Assembly: GCA_037693485.1 (NCBI GenBank)
Contig: CM075350.1
Span: forward strand, 121,952,001 to 122,016,000
DNA: 64,000 bases
Origin: Kitagawia praeruptora
Taxonomy: Eukaryota; Streptophyta; Magnoliopsida; Apiales; Apiaceae
Direction: 5' to 3'
Position 1 is the stretch's first letter. Each line of letters starts with the position of its first letter. The notes beneath the pieces were generated by a model. It made no database searches. It saw only the letters and a program-made list of their open reading frames with translations, and was not told where the DNA came from. Of the stretch, positions 1 to 11,294 are shown in pieces. The position numbers and the translations under genes were made by a program.

Positions 1-555
1 TTGCTACTGTAATGTGGATATTTTATATTTGGTATTGGTATATTCTTTTTGCAAAGGCTAAGTTGTAAGTATTTCCACTTTAATATCTTCTATATTGTCT
101 ATATTAACATTCTTCTAAATTACTCGTATTCTGTTTAGCTATAATTAACTAAGATTACTGTGTTATATTTTTGATATTCCGGTAAACTTTTTCCCAACAT
201 GTATTATTCTATTATTCCAAATGAAATGATATTTGTGACAAAGATTGGAAAATCATTTAATGGCTATGTTTCATTAACTGACAGAAGAATTGTAAGTCTT
301 TTAGATAGCATGAACCATGATTACCAAATTTCATAACACCAGTAGATAGAAAATGGCAAGCAGGACAACATGTAAAGCTCGCAAATCTTAGGCATTCTTT
401 GTCTTCTTTGTCTTTTTTTAAAAATTAGACCACTGTACATGATTCATTAGTTATATTAAGTTATGATAAAACCTAGAATACTAAATACTAAATTTTTAAA
501 AGACTATTAACATTTATTTAATAGGAATGTTACATAAAAGATGTGCCATTAACTG
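1..555. other. Non-coding 3' flank of the Helitron-1 gene
   Basis: AT-rich sequence downstream of the Rep-helicase stop codon (TCA at 556-558 on the plus strand). It contains no ORF of note and no Helitron terminal hairpin that I can see. It is probably the 3' untranslated and terminal region of Helitron-1. Confidence 0.5.
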
Positions 556-2198
556 TCATAATTTGGATAACAAATCATAAAAAATTTCTTCATAAACAAT
601 GTTACTCGTACTACTACATGTAGCTCCTTCTGGATTTTCTATAAAGAAAGTAAGACCTTCTGGAGAAGTTACACGACTCACAGCAACATACAATTGTCCG
701 TGACAAAAAACTGGTTCTGGCAAATAGATTCCAACACGATCAAGAGACTGTCCTTGTGCCTTATTGATTGTCATGGCAAAACATACCTGAAGAGGGAATT
801 GCAATCGAACTAAATCAAACGGAAGATTTGTATCAGATGGACAAAGCTCAATCCGTGGAATGAGATGTTTTGCTCCAGCATGACTTCCACCAATGATTTC
901 ACATATCACGGTATGTTTCATACACTTTCTGATAATCATCCTGGTTCCATTACAAAGTCCAACAGTTTGATTAAGATTCCTCAACAGCATTACAACAACA
1001 CCCTCTTTCAAAATTAATTTGTGAGGAGGCATTCCAGGAACCTTGATAGAATTAAGATACTCAACCGGGAATGCAGAAGTTAAGTTCTCATGACAACCAA
1101 CAGGGCATTGAACTGAATCAGCAGAATTATATGTAAATGACTCACCATTTATTCTTTGGAGTATAAGATCGTTAACATGATCAACAATTTTATTTGTTGG
1201 TGTCAATATAGCTCGCTCACGTAAATAGCTGACTTCAGTGAATATATGTTGCAACTGAGGAAATATAGCATCAATGAGCTGGTTTAGGTCAGATGTATCA
1301 GATTGTATGCAATATTGGCCGGGTATACAGATATATTTCAAAATTTCATCCACACAACTACTATCCAAATGTGGTATTTTTCCATCACCAATATCAAGAA
1401 CCCACTTACTAAAATCTTTAATCCATCGTATATCATCCTCTGAATTACCTCGACGTAATCTCATGTTATCTTTAAGAACAAATAAATGACATTGAGACCA
1501 TAAATGAGACCTTGAAATGGAGGCAGATACTATATCCGCTCGAGAAGCTTTACTGATAACTGGCAAGATTTGTCTAAAATCCCCACCAAGTAATACAGTA
1601 ATTCCACCAAAAAGTTTGTCATATCTTTCAGCACTAACAGATTTCATTATATCACGAAGAGTGCGATCCAAACATTCAAATGCAAGTTTGTTCTGCATTG
1701 GCGCCTCATCCCAGATAATAAGACTTGTTTTTTTGATAAGCTCTGCTATGTCTGAATTATGCGGAATGGAACATGATGATTCGTCATCCAATTTCAAAGG
1801 TATTTTAAATCTTGAATGTGCTGTTCGACCTCCAGGTAATAGAGTAGCTGCAATTCCAGAAGATGCAACTGGGAGAACAATTTTATTTTCAGATCTGAGT
1901 TTAGTGATGATAGTGTTCCAGAGATAAGTCTTTCCACAACCTCCACTACCGTAGACAAAAAAGAATCCTCCATTATTCTTCTCAATTTTTCCAAGGACAG
2001 CGTCATACACCTTTTTCTGTTCAAAATTTAAATTTTGAACCAAGCGTTGGTGCTGTTCCGACATTTCTTTTTTACAATAACTTGTCTCTTCTAAGACCAG
2101 TTTATTCTTGCAGTTATCGAGGTATTTAGCTGGAGGCATTGGCAAAGTTGGATAATTCTTTAGGGATCTACCAATAGAATTTAATAAATGCTCAATCT
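556..2198 (-). CDS. RepHel last exon: PIF1-like SF1 DNA helicase domain
   Basis: About 548 codons. It enters after an acceptor at 2200-2199; the intron is 2199-2287. Visible motifs are Walker A GSGGCGKT, then IIWDEAPM (Walker B, motif II), LLGGDFRQILP (motif III) and, near the C-terminus, a TINKAQGQSLD block followed by YVAVSRVTS (motifs V and VI). This order is that of PIF1/RecD-type helicases, which unwind DNA during rolling-circle transposition. The frame is open to a stop at 556-558. Confidence 0.9.
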
Positions 2199-5100
2199 CT
2201 GCAAAATGTAGAAAAATAATTCAACACATATATTAATGTTTTTACACTCATTGATAAAAAATTATATATAGATGGATTAATTTTTACGTCCAAGGGTGTA
2301 ATATTCCAATTCCTGATCACTTAAGGATAACTTATCTTTCCCTGTCAATTTCCGTCGTTTCATTAATATATCATCAGACATTGGCCTCCAGTGAGATGTC
2401 CATAGTCTTAGTATGTCGCTGACCTGACAGTTAACAATGATATGAACAAAGAGGGATCGTAGCTGGCAAGGCATAGCAGTATCAACATTTTCTCGTATTG
2501 CATCATGCCATTCATTATCATCATTAAGTAATCCCATTGCTGCACATGTCTCCTGGAATGTATCGTATGTATTACCTTCAAAAGACCGCAAATTTCTAAA
2601 GCATCTAGGTCCTTTAACTCGACATAATAGCATACGCAAGTACCACAACTCTCCAGAAGAATAATGGGAAGAATTCAACCTACCAACCTTCTGACCTTTT
2701 TTTCTATACTTCCATGCAGACTGCCCTGCATCCCAAACAAAATGTTCTGGAATTTCTTGATAGGTGTATTGTCTTGCTTGAGGATTTTCTCGACAAAGCT
2801 GAAAAAAAGCTTCTAACTTGCTCTTTTTAAAAGATGCTCTTGTACAAACATTTGCTAGATTATCATTATTGTTGAAAGTAACGTACTTTTCATCTGGCAA
2901 ATGAAATGATAACCTTTCAACAGATATACTACGATGATGTATATCAAAACCAAATATCCTATGAGCAGCTTCAGCTCCACAAACATATCTGCAAAGATGA
3001 AAAACCTCTTTAAGATTTGACAAATAAATTGCATAAATGTTTTTAAAAGATTACAATTAGGAATGATCCTAACCTGCCGTCCAAATACATTTTAATTTCA
3101 TTCCTAGATTTGTTATTTTCTGTAGTAGAATTGCTTGAACCCTGGACCATAACAGTAGCACGATCGGGACCTTTCAAACAATACTTGAACAGGTATTTAA
3201 TACAGCGACCATGATTGCAAACTTCAAGATTTATGTGACATTGATACTGAACTATCAAATCCCTATTGTAAGGAACTACCCATTGGTTATCCAAAACAGC
3301 ATTTCTGACATCTACAGTGTTGTTTGTTTTCCTCCTTCTATAAGCAGGGAATCCATATTGATCAAACGTTGTAGTTGCACAATACCTATAAAGAAACATG
3401 AGTTAAAATGTATCTTAATTCTTGTAGTCAAAAAGAAAATCATAAGGCATATTGCAACAAAATAGTTGAGCGTTATTTAAGCTTACTGTTTCGGAAAACC
3501 TCTTGTACATTTATTATCTTTCATACATGGTGAATAACTGTGTTGAATACCGCAAGGACCATGCATCATATATTGTTTCACAGCAGCATATCCATTAGGA
3601 TCAGATACTTCATCAGGTATTTCAGCAGATACAAAGCTGTCAATATCTTTATTCAATTTAGATTTTACAGTAGGGTCCAACCAAATTAACATATGAGCAT
3701 GAGGCAAACCTCTCTTCTGGTATTCCACAACATACATCACTACAGTTTTAGATTGAAAATTATTAGTGAGCAGTGTAAATACTAATTCATTCTTATACAT
3801 GATTATCACATTAATATGTAAAAAATCAAATAATACCTGAGAGGCACTTTCCAAACCTATTTTTATTCTTTATATCATCATACAACTGGTCTAATTTCAG
3901 CTTGAACACACGAGCAATTATATCTGGACAGTCCTCCTGTTTGCAATGAGGAAGCAATGACATCATCTGGAGAATCTCATCCCAGTAGGGATTGCATGTC
4001 ATAGTTAAGAAGAGGTCTGGATATCCAATTTTCCGACAGACGGCAAGGGAATCTTGGAAGTTTTGCTGCATATATCGAGCAGAGCCGACAAAGCTAGATG
4101 GAAATATGTATCCTTGTCCTACATTTTCTGCTTCAACATTATCACTGCTATAAACTATATCACACAGGTTTCGGTACAATTCTGCTCTCAGTTTCTTCTG
4201 ATTTTTCCGAATATACCATAACCTAGATTGTTCAACAGCAGAAAATGCATCCACTATAAACTGATGATATAGTCTACCACCAAGTCTAATAGTATGACCT
4301 GGTAGAAGAAAAAATATTAATGAGTAGAAAGAATCATTGAAATCAATGATAATACATAATATTGTAATGAATGAGAAAATACCTTGGTCCAATCTAACCA
4401 TAAAAGTATGAGAATAATACTCTCTCATGGTAACATTCTCTCTTTTCTTTTTGCGATCATCTTCACTGACACAATATTTCAGACCCTTTCTAAAACCGTC
4501 TTCACCATGCGAAAATAGTATCGGATACTGGAGTGCCATCATCAATGGATGCAGAGTAGTAATGCGTTTTAAACCATCAGTCTTACTTGAAACAACAATA
4601 TCTCGGTCTTCACATTTTGGATCATCATCACCAACCATTATTACAGCAATTTCATCAGAAGGCAGAATGTGATTTTCACGACCACTGGTAGACCTTGAGA
4701 TTTTCATAACTATCTTCAAATCAATAACATTATCATTCTTAAAACGATCTCTGGCCATTCTAAATTTTTGAACCAAGTGATTATTTTCTTCCAGCATTTT
4801 GATCAAACCTTCAACAATTTCAGGTTCTATCTTGCTAGAATGTTGTACATTTATTGATTTCAGTCGATTCTCAACCTCATTCTCTGTATCATAAATATAC
4901 AATTGACTAAATTTTGGCGGCTCACCATTATTTGGTAACAGGCTTCCCATTTTATGATGATTAATACCACTCATTCGGAAAACTTTAGGTCCTCTACCTT
5001 TATTTACTCCATGATCTATTTTACCACCAATGGAAGAGAAATTGAACATGGCGTTGTATGACCTAATATTATGCCTGAAATTTGGAGATTTCTTCTTGTC

Positions 5101-7913
5101 CATGTATAAATCAAGCAGATATTTAGGAGTAGGTTTTACCTTAGGAAGCCTAATCTGACCTTTACCACAGCACAAAGAAAACACAGGTGGTTTATTCTTA
5201 TTTCCTTTATTCACGCGCTCCCTTTCCCACATTTGAGCATTGCAATGAGAGCATTTTGATGTTGGACCTCCAAGGCTACGGTATTCAGAACAAATAGGTA
5301 AATGTCTATTTCCAACATTAAGCACAAAACCTGGATCTCTATTGCTGAATGATTCCTTATTAGATGAAGTTGTCGCACCATTGGAAGAATGCTGCTGAGT
5401 TTGTCGTGCATTATTATGGACATCATTTTTCCACTCATTTTCCGAATGGCTATCATTTTCAGAATCACCAGAAAATATATCATCAGAATGACCGTCACTA
5501 CTGAACTCATCACCATCAGACTCACTATTTGTATTATCATAAAGATCTTTTTCTGCAATAAGAAATTTTAAGTTAACTAATAATAATTGTATTAGACATA
5601 GATTCAATAATACACTTTTAGTACATACCAAAATAAGATGAAACTGGTGGATTTGGAATGAACTCAGAGAATTGTCTGGATGTTGTAGCATTCTCTCTAT
5701 TTTTAGAGTTTTCATTTGGAATATCTGGCTCCGAATCAGATCCAATATCAGAATCCGGACGTAACAAATAATGAAAATCATCATCAAAATCGCTATCAAC
5801 ATTTGGGTTAGTAAGAGGAATTCCATCTGCATATGAAAAAACTGAATCAAATCTAACATTCAAATAATGGATATCACCATAGTTGACATTCTGGACGGAA
5901 AGATGCATATTTACCATAATTTTCAAAATCTTCTTGTGCTGAATAATATGAATGAGCTCGGTCGCGAGAAAACAATTCCATCCTATCTTTGGAATGATGA
6001 TGAGTTACACTCGGATGTGGTTTATTTGTACCTGAATTATTGCGTATAAAATTATTTCCTAGCATATATTGTATGACAGGTAGTAATTGATGCAAAATTG
6101 AAATTTTAATTGATTAATGATTTTCCATACCTTGTAAATCCATATTCAAGTTAAAATCATTTGCATTTCTATCAACAGAAATTTCTTTACCAGGTCTTCT
6201 TGAAAATTGCGGAAATTCTGATTCCTGTTTATCACCTATTATACATTGAAAGAAGTTACATTTTTTTGACTATAAGAAACATGTGGTTAAGATATAAATG
6301 GCATAATTATGATAACACAAAAGAAATGTTGTTTAAAACTTAAAACTTACACTTAGTAGGATTTATATCAGTAAGTACACTCAAATTATTTTGGCTTGAG
6401 GCAAAATTAAATCCTTGGGTGGGATAAACCTGTGTTATGTTATTGTGAATAGATGATATCCGTTTAACAGGTTCATTGACTGATTTTGTTTGTCTGGATA
6501 CATCTGTAATAACATTTTAAAGAATTTACATAGATTAGACAATATATATTCAAGAATTACTCTCTAAAAGATACAGAATTAGGATTAAAAAAAATGAACG
6601 TACATTCTTTGTTCGTTATATCTGATAGAGGACTTCGATTAATCTGGCTTGAGGAAATATGTCCTTTTACTGCAGAATCAATGCTAATATTCTTTGATAC
6701 ATAGGTACCTGCACTTGATTGTAAAACAAATTTAAATTTATACTCCGTAATAGATAAAAATTCAAGAGAAAGAATGCATGTGCTAGATGAATATATATAT
6801 ATATATACATATATATAAACCTGCAGAAGGTTCCGGAGGACTATTTTGAGCATTATATATATTGCTGTAGGTTGAAGTTGGAATGAGCTTTATTGGCCTT
6901 CCTCGCTTTTTGGGAGTTGAACCTTCTGTGTTAATACTAACAAGAGCCAATGGTGTAAACGTTGGAGTGAGCTTTATTGGCCTTCCTCGCTTTTTGCGAG
7001 TAGGACCTTCTGTATTAATACTAACAGGATCCAATGGTGTACATGTCTTAGATTTTCCACATTTGTTCACATAAGCATGATTTATATGCTTTGTATGATC
7101 ATTCGGGAATGTATTATATGAGCTATTAAAATGACTTTCAGAACCTATAGACAAATCACAATTATGGTAAGATAATATCTTAAAACAATACAATTAGCAT
7201 CAATGTCAATAGAATTAATAAGTGTACAACATTACTTAACTTTGAGATGTATTAGCAGACGTCGGATTATTCTTAACCTTCAACAAAGGAGTACACTGTT
7301 CACGCACCTGAATATGATCACTTCGAAAAGGAAACAATGGTGTTTCTGTACAGAAACATATCTTACTAACCGAAGTAATGAAAATTTTCACAATATATAA
7401 ACAAATCACAATTATGGTGATATAATATCTTAAAACAGGACAATAAGCATCAATGTCAATAACATTATTCAGTTTACAACATTACTTAACTTTGAGATGT
7501 ATTAGCATGAATGGGATGAAGATTTTCTTTATTTCCGTTGTTTCCAGGATTCTTCTTAACCTTGAACAAAGGAGTACAATGTTCACGCAGCCGAATACGA
7601 TCACTTCGAGAAGGAGACAATGGTGTTTCTGTACAGAATCCTGATATATTACTAACAAAAGTAATTCAAAAATCATAGAATAACGATACATTTGCAAAAA
7701 TCGTAATCTAAACATACCGTCAGTAGTATTTTCACAAAAGAAACTCATTGCTTTATTTCGATTGCTGAGGATAGAAACTTTTGTTGATGAATCAACAATG
7801 CTACGTCTACCTGTTTTCCTCCTTTTGAAATCAAGATTCGACGAAACTCTGTACTCATCGTCTGGATTCGTATCATCAGATGCAGATTTCAATTTCTTTG
7901 ATTGATCGTCCAT
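556..7913 (-). CDS. Helitron Rep-helicase (RepHel), multi-exon, apparently intact
   Basis: This is the rolling-circle transposase of Helitrons: an HUH endonuclease that nicks and joins DNA, fused to a PIF1-type helicase. Reading leftward on the minus strand, GT-AG introns with matching phase join these exons: 6058-5915, 5826-5629, 5552-4383, 4298-3837, 3739-3487, 3385-3074, 2988-2288 and 2198-556. Small upstream exons are likely near 6238-6131, 6503-6355, 6708-6603, 7145-6830 and around 7640-7545, and a first exon runs 7913-7718 beginning MDDQSKK. Introns checked are 76-101 bp; one (4299-4382, 84 bp) is in frame without a stop. No nonsense codon or frameshift was found in the joined exons. 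The total would be near 2,000 aa, at the long end for plant RepHel. N-terminal exon limits are less certain than the core. No RPA-like companion gene was seen. Confidence 0.8.
2288..4298 (-). CDS. RepHel middle exons: HUH endonuclease (Rep) domain
   Basis: Four exons: 4298-3837, 3739-3487, 3385-3074 and 2988-2288. The first holds the Helitron_like_N block (GRLYHQFIVDAFSAVEQSR, then LTMTCNPYWDEI). The second holds GLPHAHMLIWL, whose HAH is the metal-binding HUH motif. The third holds YLFKYCLKG, with the paired tyrosines expected of the Helitron nicking site. Each intron begins GT and ends AG on the minus strand and keeps the frame: 3740-3836, 3386-3486 and 2989-3073. All catalytic residues I can recognise are present. 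Confidence 0.88.
4383..5552 (-). CDS. RepHel exon with zinc-finger-like N-terminal region
   Basis: About 390 codons upstream of the catalytic core. It begins with an acidic Ser/Asp/Glu-rich stretch. A cysteine cluster follows (CSHCNAQMW, then LCCGKGQI), the putative zinc-binding motif seen near the N-terminus of plant Helitron Rep proteins. The exon ends at 4383 with a GT donor at 4382-4381. The acceptor at 5554-5553 joins in phase to the upstream exon ending at 5629. Confidence 0.75.
6830..7145 (-). CDS. RepHel N-terminal exon with two AT-hook motifs
   Basis: The translated minus strand has KKRGRPIKL twice. The RGRP core is the minor-groove-binding AT-hook. The DNA encoding each hook sits in a direct repeat with a period of about 81 bp (about 6874-6954 and 6955-7035). 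Exon limits are approximate; the acceptor side is near 7145 and the donor near 6830. The exon would add DNA-binding capacity to the transposase. Its place in the mature mRNA is inferred from the continuous frame. Confidence 0.55.
7151..7680 (-). repeat. Tandem duplication of an N-terminal RepHel exon block
   Basis: Two diverged copies of about 250 bp, roughly 7151-7400 and 7402-7680. Both contain the words acaaatcacaattatgg, caacattacttaactttgag and caatggtgtttctgtacag in the same order. On the minus strand each copy encodes a similar peptide (FCTETPL...CTPL), so this looks like internal exon duplication. The right copy has an extra segment of about 35 bp. Confidence 0.7.
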
Positions 7914-8460
7914 TGAAAATTTAGGATAACAATTTCATTTTCAAATTCGTATTTCTGTTTTCTGCAGATGTATGATCGTCCAGGATTAAAATTGAAAAGC
8001 AAGATAGGTTTTAGGGTTAGCCTGTATAGCGGACAATCAGGTATGATTGATTTCTGACGTGTATTACTGACGTGGAGTTAAAGTGATTTTACATTTATAT
8101 CCTTTTCAAAGTTAATTTAAGAAGGTGGGAAGAAGGACATAACAGGAAGATTGTGGCTAAAAGTATTCAGGATTTATAATTAACATAGATTTAAGAGTAA
8201 ATTGTAATGCGTACTTAAGATTGCATTTCAAAAAAAGTTGTCAAAATCTCGAATTCAAAAATTAATGAACATTTTTTGTCTCCATCTTTTAAAAGAATGG
8301 ATCCTATTAATTTGCAACTTGAAAGAGAGTCATTCATTTGTAAAGGGTCCTAATTTGTAAGATTGGACAATCATTAAAACATCACAAAATAACACACGAT
8401 TCATTAATTTTTTTATTTTCAAGTGGAATATCGATGTATACTATTACTACTCAACGTCTT
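7914..8460. other. Upstream non-coding region of Helitron-1
   Basis: Sequence 5' of the RepHel start codon at 7913 (minus strand). It should hold the promoter and the 5' terminus of the element, but I cannot place either. No ORF of note. Confidence 0.4.
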
Positions 8461-8530
8461 CAAAATTTGGGGGCCCTTAAAATGCTTGGCCCAGGGTGGT
8501 CGCCCTCCCTTTGGATCGGGCCAGCTTAAA
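8461..8530. repeat. hAT-like transposon terminus remnant
   Basis: A GC-rich island in AT-rich DNA reading gggggcccttaaaatgc, then ggcccagggtggtcgccc, then gatcgggccagc. It resembles the subterminal and terminal sequence of plant hAT elements (a cagggccggccc-type end followed by a gcgaccgcc block). No matching second end or 8-bp TSD was found, so it is a solo relic at best. Confidence 0.35.
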
Positions 8531-8899
8531 TCACATCAAATTATTTTTCTAATTTTTTCAAATTTCTAAATTAATAGATAATTTTTTTAATTAACTTATA
8601 TTCTTCGTAACTTTCACCTTGAATCAAATTACCATATGAATATTCTCCTAATTTTTCTCATCAAATATTAACATTTCTTTTAAACTTTCTTTTTAAGTCA
8701 GAGATGAAAATTTTAATTAGCTTATATTCACATAAATTTTTTGGTTAAATCAAATTATCATTTAAAATATTTTTAAAGTTTCTTTTAAGTATTCGAGTAC
8801 TTATATTTTGAACAAGCCATCTTCATCTTATCAAAATTTTATCTTTTAAGTCAAATTATTATCTTAACATTCTCCAAAAATATTCCACAAGCCATATTA

Positions 8900-9340
8900 G
8901 CATCTTATTACTGTGCAAAAATTTCTTTTGAAATCAAATTATCAAAACTACTTGTATATATTTAAGGAGTTTAGAAGGCGGCGGCTCTCAAATTGTCTCG
9001 ATCTATTTTTAATTTTTTTTCCAAAAAATTACAATCTTATTATTCTCCAAAAAATTTTCATAAAGTCAAATTATCAAAATAATTTATATATTTTTAAGGA
9101 GTTTAGAAGGTGGATGCTCTCAAATCATGTCAATCTATTTTTTCCCTAATTTTGTCAAAATATTAGTTTCTATATATTTAAGGAGTTTAGAAGTGACGAC
9201 AACCGATTTTTCTATTTTTTTTAAAAAATTATCATCTTATTTTTTTCGAAATATTTTTTCTTCAAATCAAATTATCAAAATATTTTATATATTTTCAAGA
9301 AGTTTAGAAGGTGGGTGCTCTCAAATCATGCCAAATCTAC
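8900..9340. repeat. Degenerate tandem repeat
   Basis: Four diverged copies of a unit containing (t)aaggagtttagaagg, followed in three of them by tgctctcaaat. The words fall near 8964, 9097, 9181 and 9298, so the spacing varies from 84 to 133 bp. Short reading frames here are low-complexity translations of the repeat. Origin unknown. Confidence 0.6.
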
Positions 9341-9942
9341 GACAAACCAGTAAAAGGTATGGTTAAAATCGAAGGTTACATTCTCTGTTTTCTCGAGGTG
9401 GAACTTATAAGCAAAAACGAGGCAGGGAAAGGATGAGTATGACAGTAACACGCCATGACATATAAGAATAAAGAAGGGAAGCTTAGGGATGACAGTAGGC
9501 CTCAACCATGGCTGTCAACAAGCTGTGACTTGCATGGAAGAGACAGTGATCTTGTGATCGTGTCAAAAGATTAGATATGCAGTGAATTGGTAGAAGGACC
9601 CGACAATGTGAAGGCCCTACTCCTGCTCTGAAAATGGGGAGATGATATAATGTTACATGCATGCGTTAAGATGAGCCGTGCAAAGATGCAAGATAGAATT
9701 AAACGTCGATAGCACTGACAGCGCTGAAAGACTGAATGGAGATGTATAAGACGTAAGAATCACAAGAAAAGAATAAAGTAAAGATGAGCTCGCGCTAAGA
9801 GACCTGAAAGATGGTAGGATATCACCAGTGGTATGTTGATATGCATAAAGGGGAGAAATATGCAAGCACATCAGCTACAGAGACCGGGCCTGATCATGCA
9901 GCTACAGAGAGAAGCAAACGATTTAAAAAAATAAGGAAATAT
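9341..9942. other. Unassigned sequence left of the LARD insertion
   Basis: No convincing gene. The sequence is less AT-rich than its left neighbour. The final AATAT (9938-9942) is the target site duplication of the LTR element that follows. Confidence 0.4.
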
Positions 9943-11277
9943 TGAAGGTAGTGTTTTTCGAAGTTTGTTCACAGGGAAGGACTATCAATATTGATTTCAA
10001 GTAGATTATTTCTTACAATTTAGATGTATGGACAAAGGGGGGTTTTGAGTTTGGTTGAGGTGTTTTATCAAACACCTTGCCTACAAGAAATAAAATGCTA
10101 GGGAAATATAACTAGGTAAATGTCAATCATCCAATTTACCAACACAACAACACAATGAGTAAATTAGCAAGATAAGAGATATTTGACTCAAGGATTATGG
10201 AAACTCAAGCACTTCAACCCAACAAGCAAAATATATCCAACTCTACCTAACCAAGATAATTGGTGAAGCACACAATCACTTATTTCTCTTCTAAAAACAC
10301 TAATTTAGTGAAGCACATAAATTAGCTCTCTTGATACTAGCTACCAATAATGAAGCACTACTAGTATAACCAAATCAAGGAATTAAACAAAGAGAGGCTA
10401 GGACAAACCCAAGGATGAGAAGCTCAACCTAGGTATTTGTACTTGAATCTTGAAGTTTAGGCACGCCAAACCTTATGCTACTACAATGAATGTACTAACA
10501 ATTACGGATTAACACAAACAATTAGCAATTGATATTACAAGAAGAGCAAGATGAAGCAACTTACAAATCTTCAAGCAAAATCATAAACAATACATCACAA
10601 GTATTCAAGATAGAGTGAAATAGATCTTACTTAAAATGAATTGGGTTTTGTACAAGAAATCCTTCATTGAGCCAAATAAATGAAGTTAGTTACTCATAAT
10701 CAATGCAAGAGTACAAGTAACCAATGTTCTTCCTCCTACTCTAATTATATTTACAAGATGAGACTACAAGATAAGGTTAGGTTAGATGTGAAGATAAGAT
10801 GTGTTATGAAGATAAGAGATGACTTCCCCCAAAATACTATCTAAATAACCAATTTGGAAGAGGGGCAAAATAGTCAATTCCCATTCTTTTTGGCTCAGCA
10901 CAAAACTCACACTCAGGTGCACAGCCGTGCACAGGAGTGTGCATAAATCTGCACTAAGTTACAAAGAACTAACACCCAACTGCACGGCCGTGGATATTTT
11001 CTGCAATGCTTACACACCCTTCGGGACCGTGCAAAATAAATGTGCACTTTTGGAACTTCAAATTCTTGCACTTTCAACCTCCAACTTCTTGATCAAGCAT
11101 CTCCACTTCCAGTCTTGACAAATTTTTCCATTTAAGCTCCAAAATAAGGATTCTTTCCAACAATTAAGCAAGTGGCACTACAAATGGAAACAAAGCAAAT
11201 ACAAGTAAAATGCTCATGAAACTAAAATAAAATCGGGAAAAAGAAATACAAAATCATGTATAAAATACACGTTATCA
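9943..11277 (-). repeat. LARD 3' LTR (left copy)
   Basis: 1335 bp, starting tgaaggtagtg and ending gttatca on the plus strand. It is about 98% identical by eye to the right copy. It contains several GCAC...GTGC words, for example gcacggccgtgg near 10983. Small reading frames inside it occur in both LTR copies and are not genes. Confidence 0.93.
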
Positions 11278-11294
11278 AATATTCCCCCACTTAA
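11278..11294 (-). other. LARD polypurine tract
   Basis: On the minus strand the sequence just upstream of the 3' LTR reads aagtgggggaatatt. This is a purine-rich run suited to priming plus-strand DNA synthesis. Confidence 0.75.

Larger units (their letters stand above)
1..8160 (-). mobile_element. Helitron-1, autonomous type, 3' end outside window
   Basis: The stretch is defined by a minus-strand Rep-helicase gene at 556-7913 that is diagnostic of Helitrons, rolling-circle transposons. The element's 5' side must lie right of 7913 and its 3' side left of 556. I could not find the 3' hairpin plus CTRR signature in 1-555, so that terminus is probably outside the window. The 5' TC terminus could not be placed either; the right limit given is approximate. 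The gene looks open across all the exon joins I checked, so the element may be, or may recently have been, autonomous. Confidence 0.85.

Noticed and set aside
1517..1927. Plus-strand frame opposite the helicase exon
   Set aside because: It is a shadow of the PIF1-type helicase, which has all its motifs on the minus strand.
8150..8460. 5' TC terminus of Helitron-1
   Set aside because: Several TC-starting candidates exist on the minus strand, but none has the typical terminal pattern or a testable partner end.
10927..11118. Identical small frames in both LARD LTRs (also 17719-17904)
   Set aside because: They are repeated only because the LTRs are repeated, and they show no protein features.
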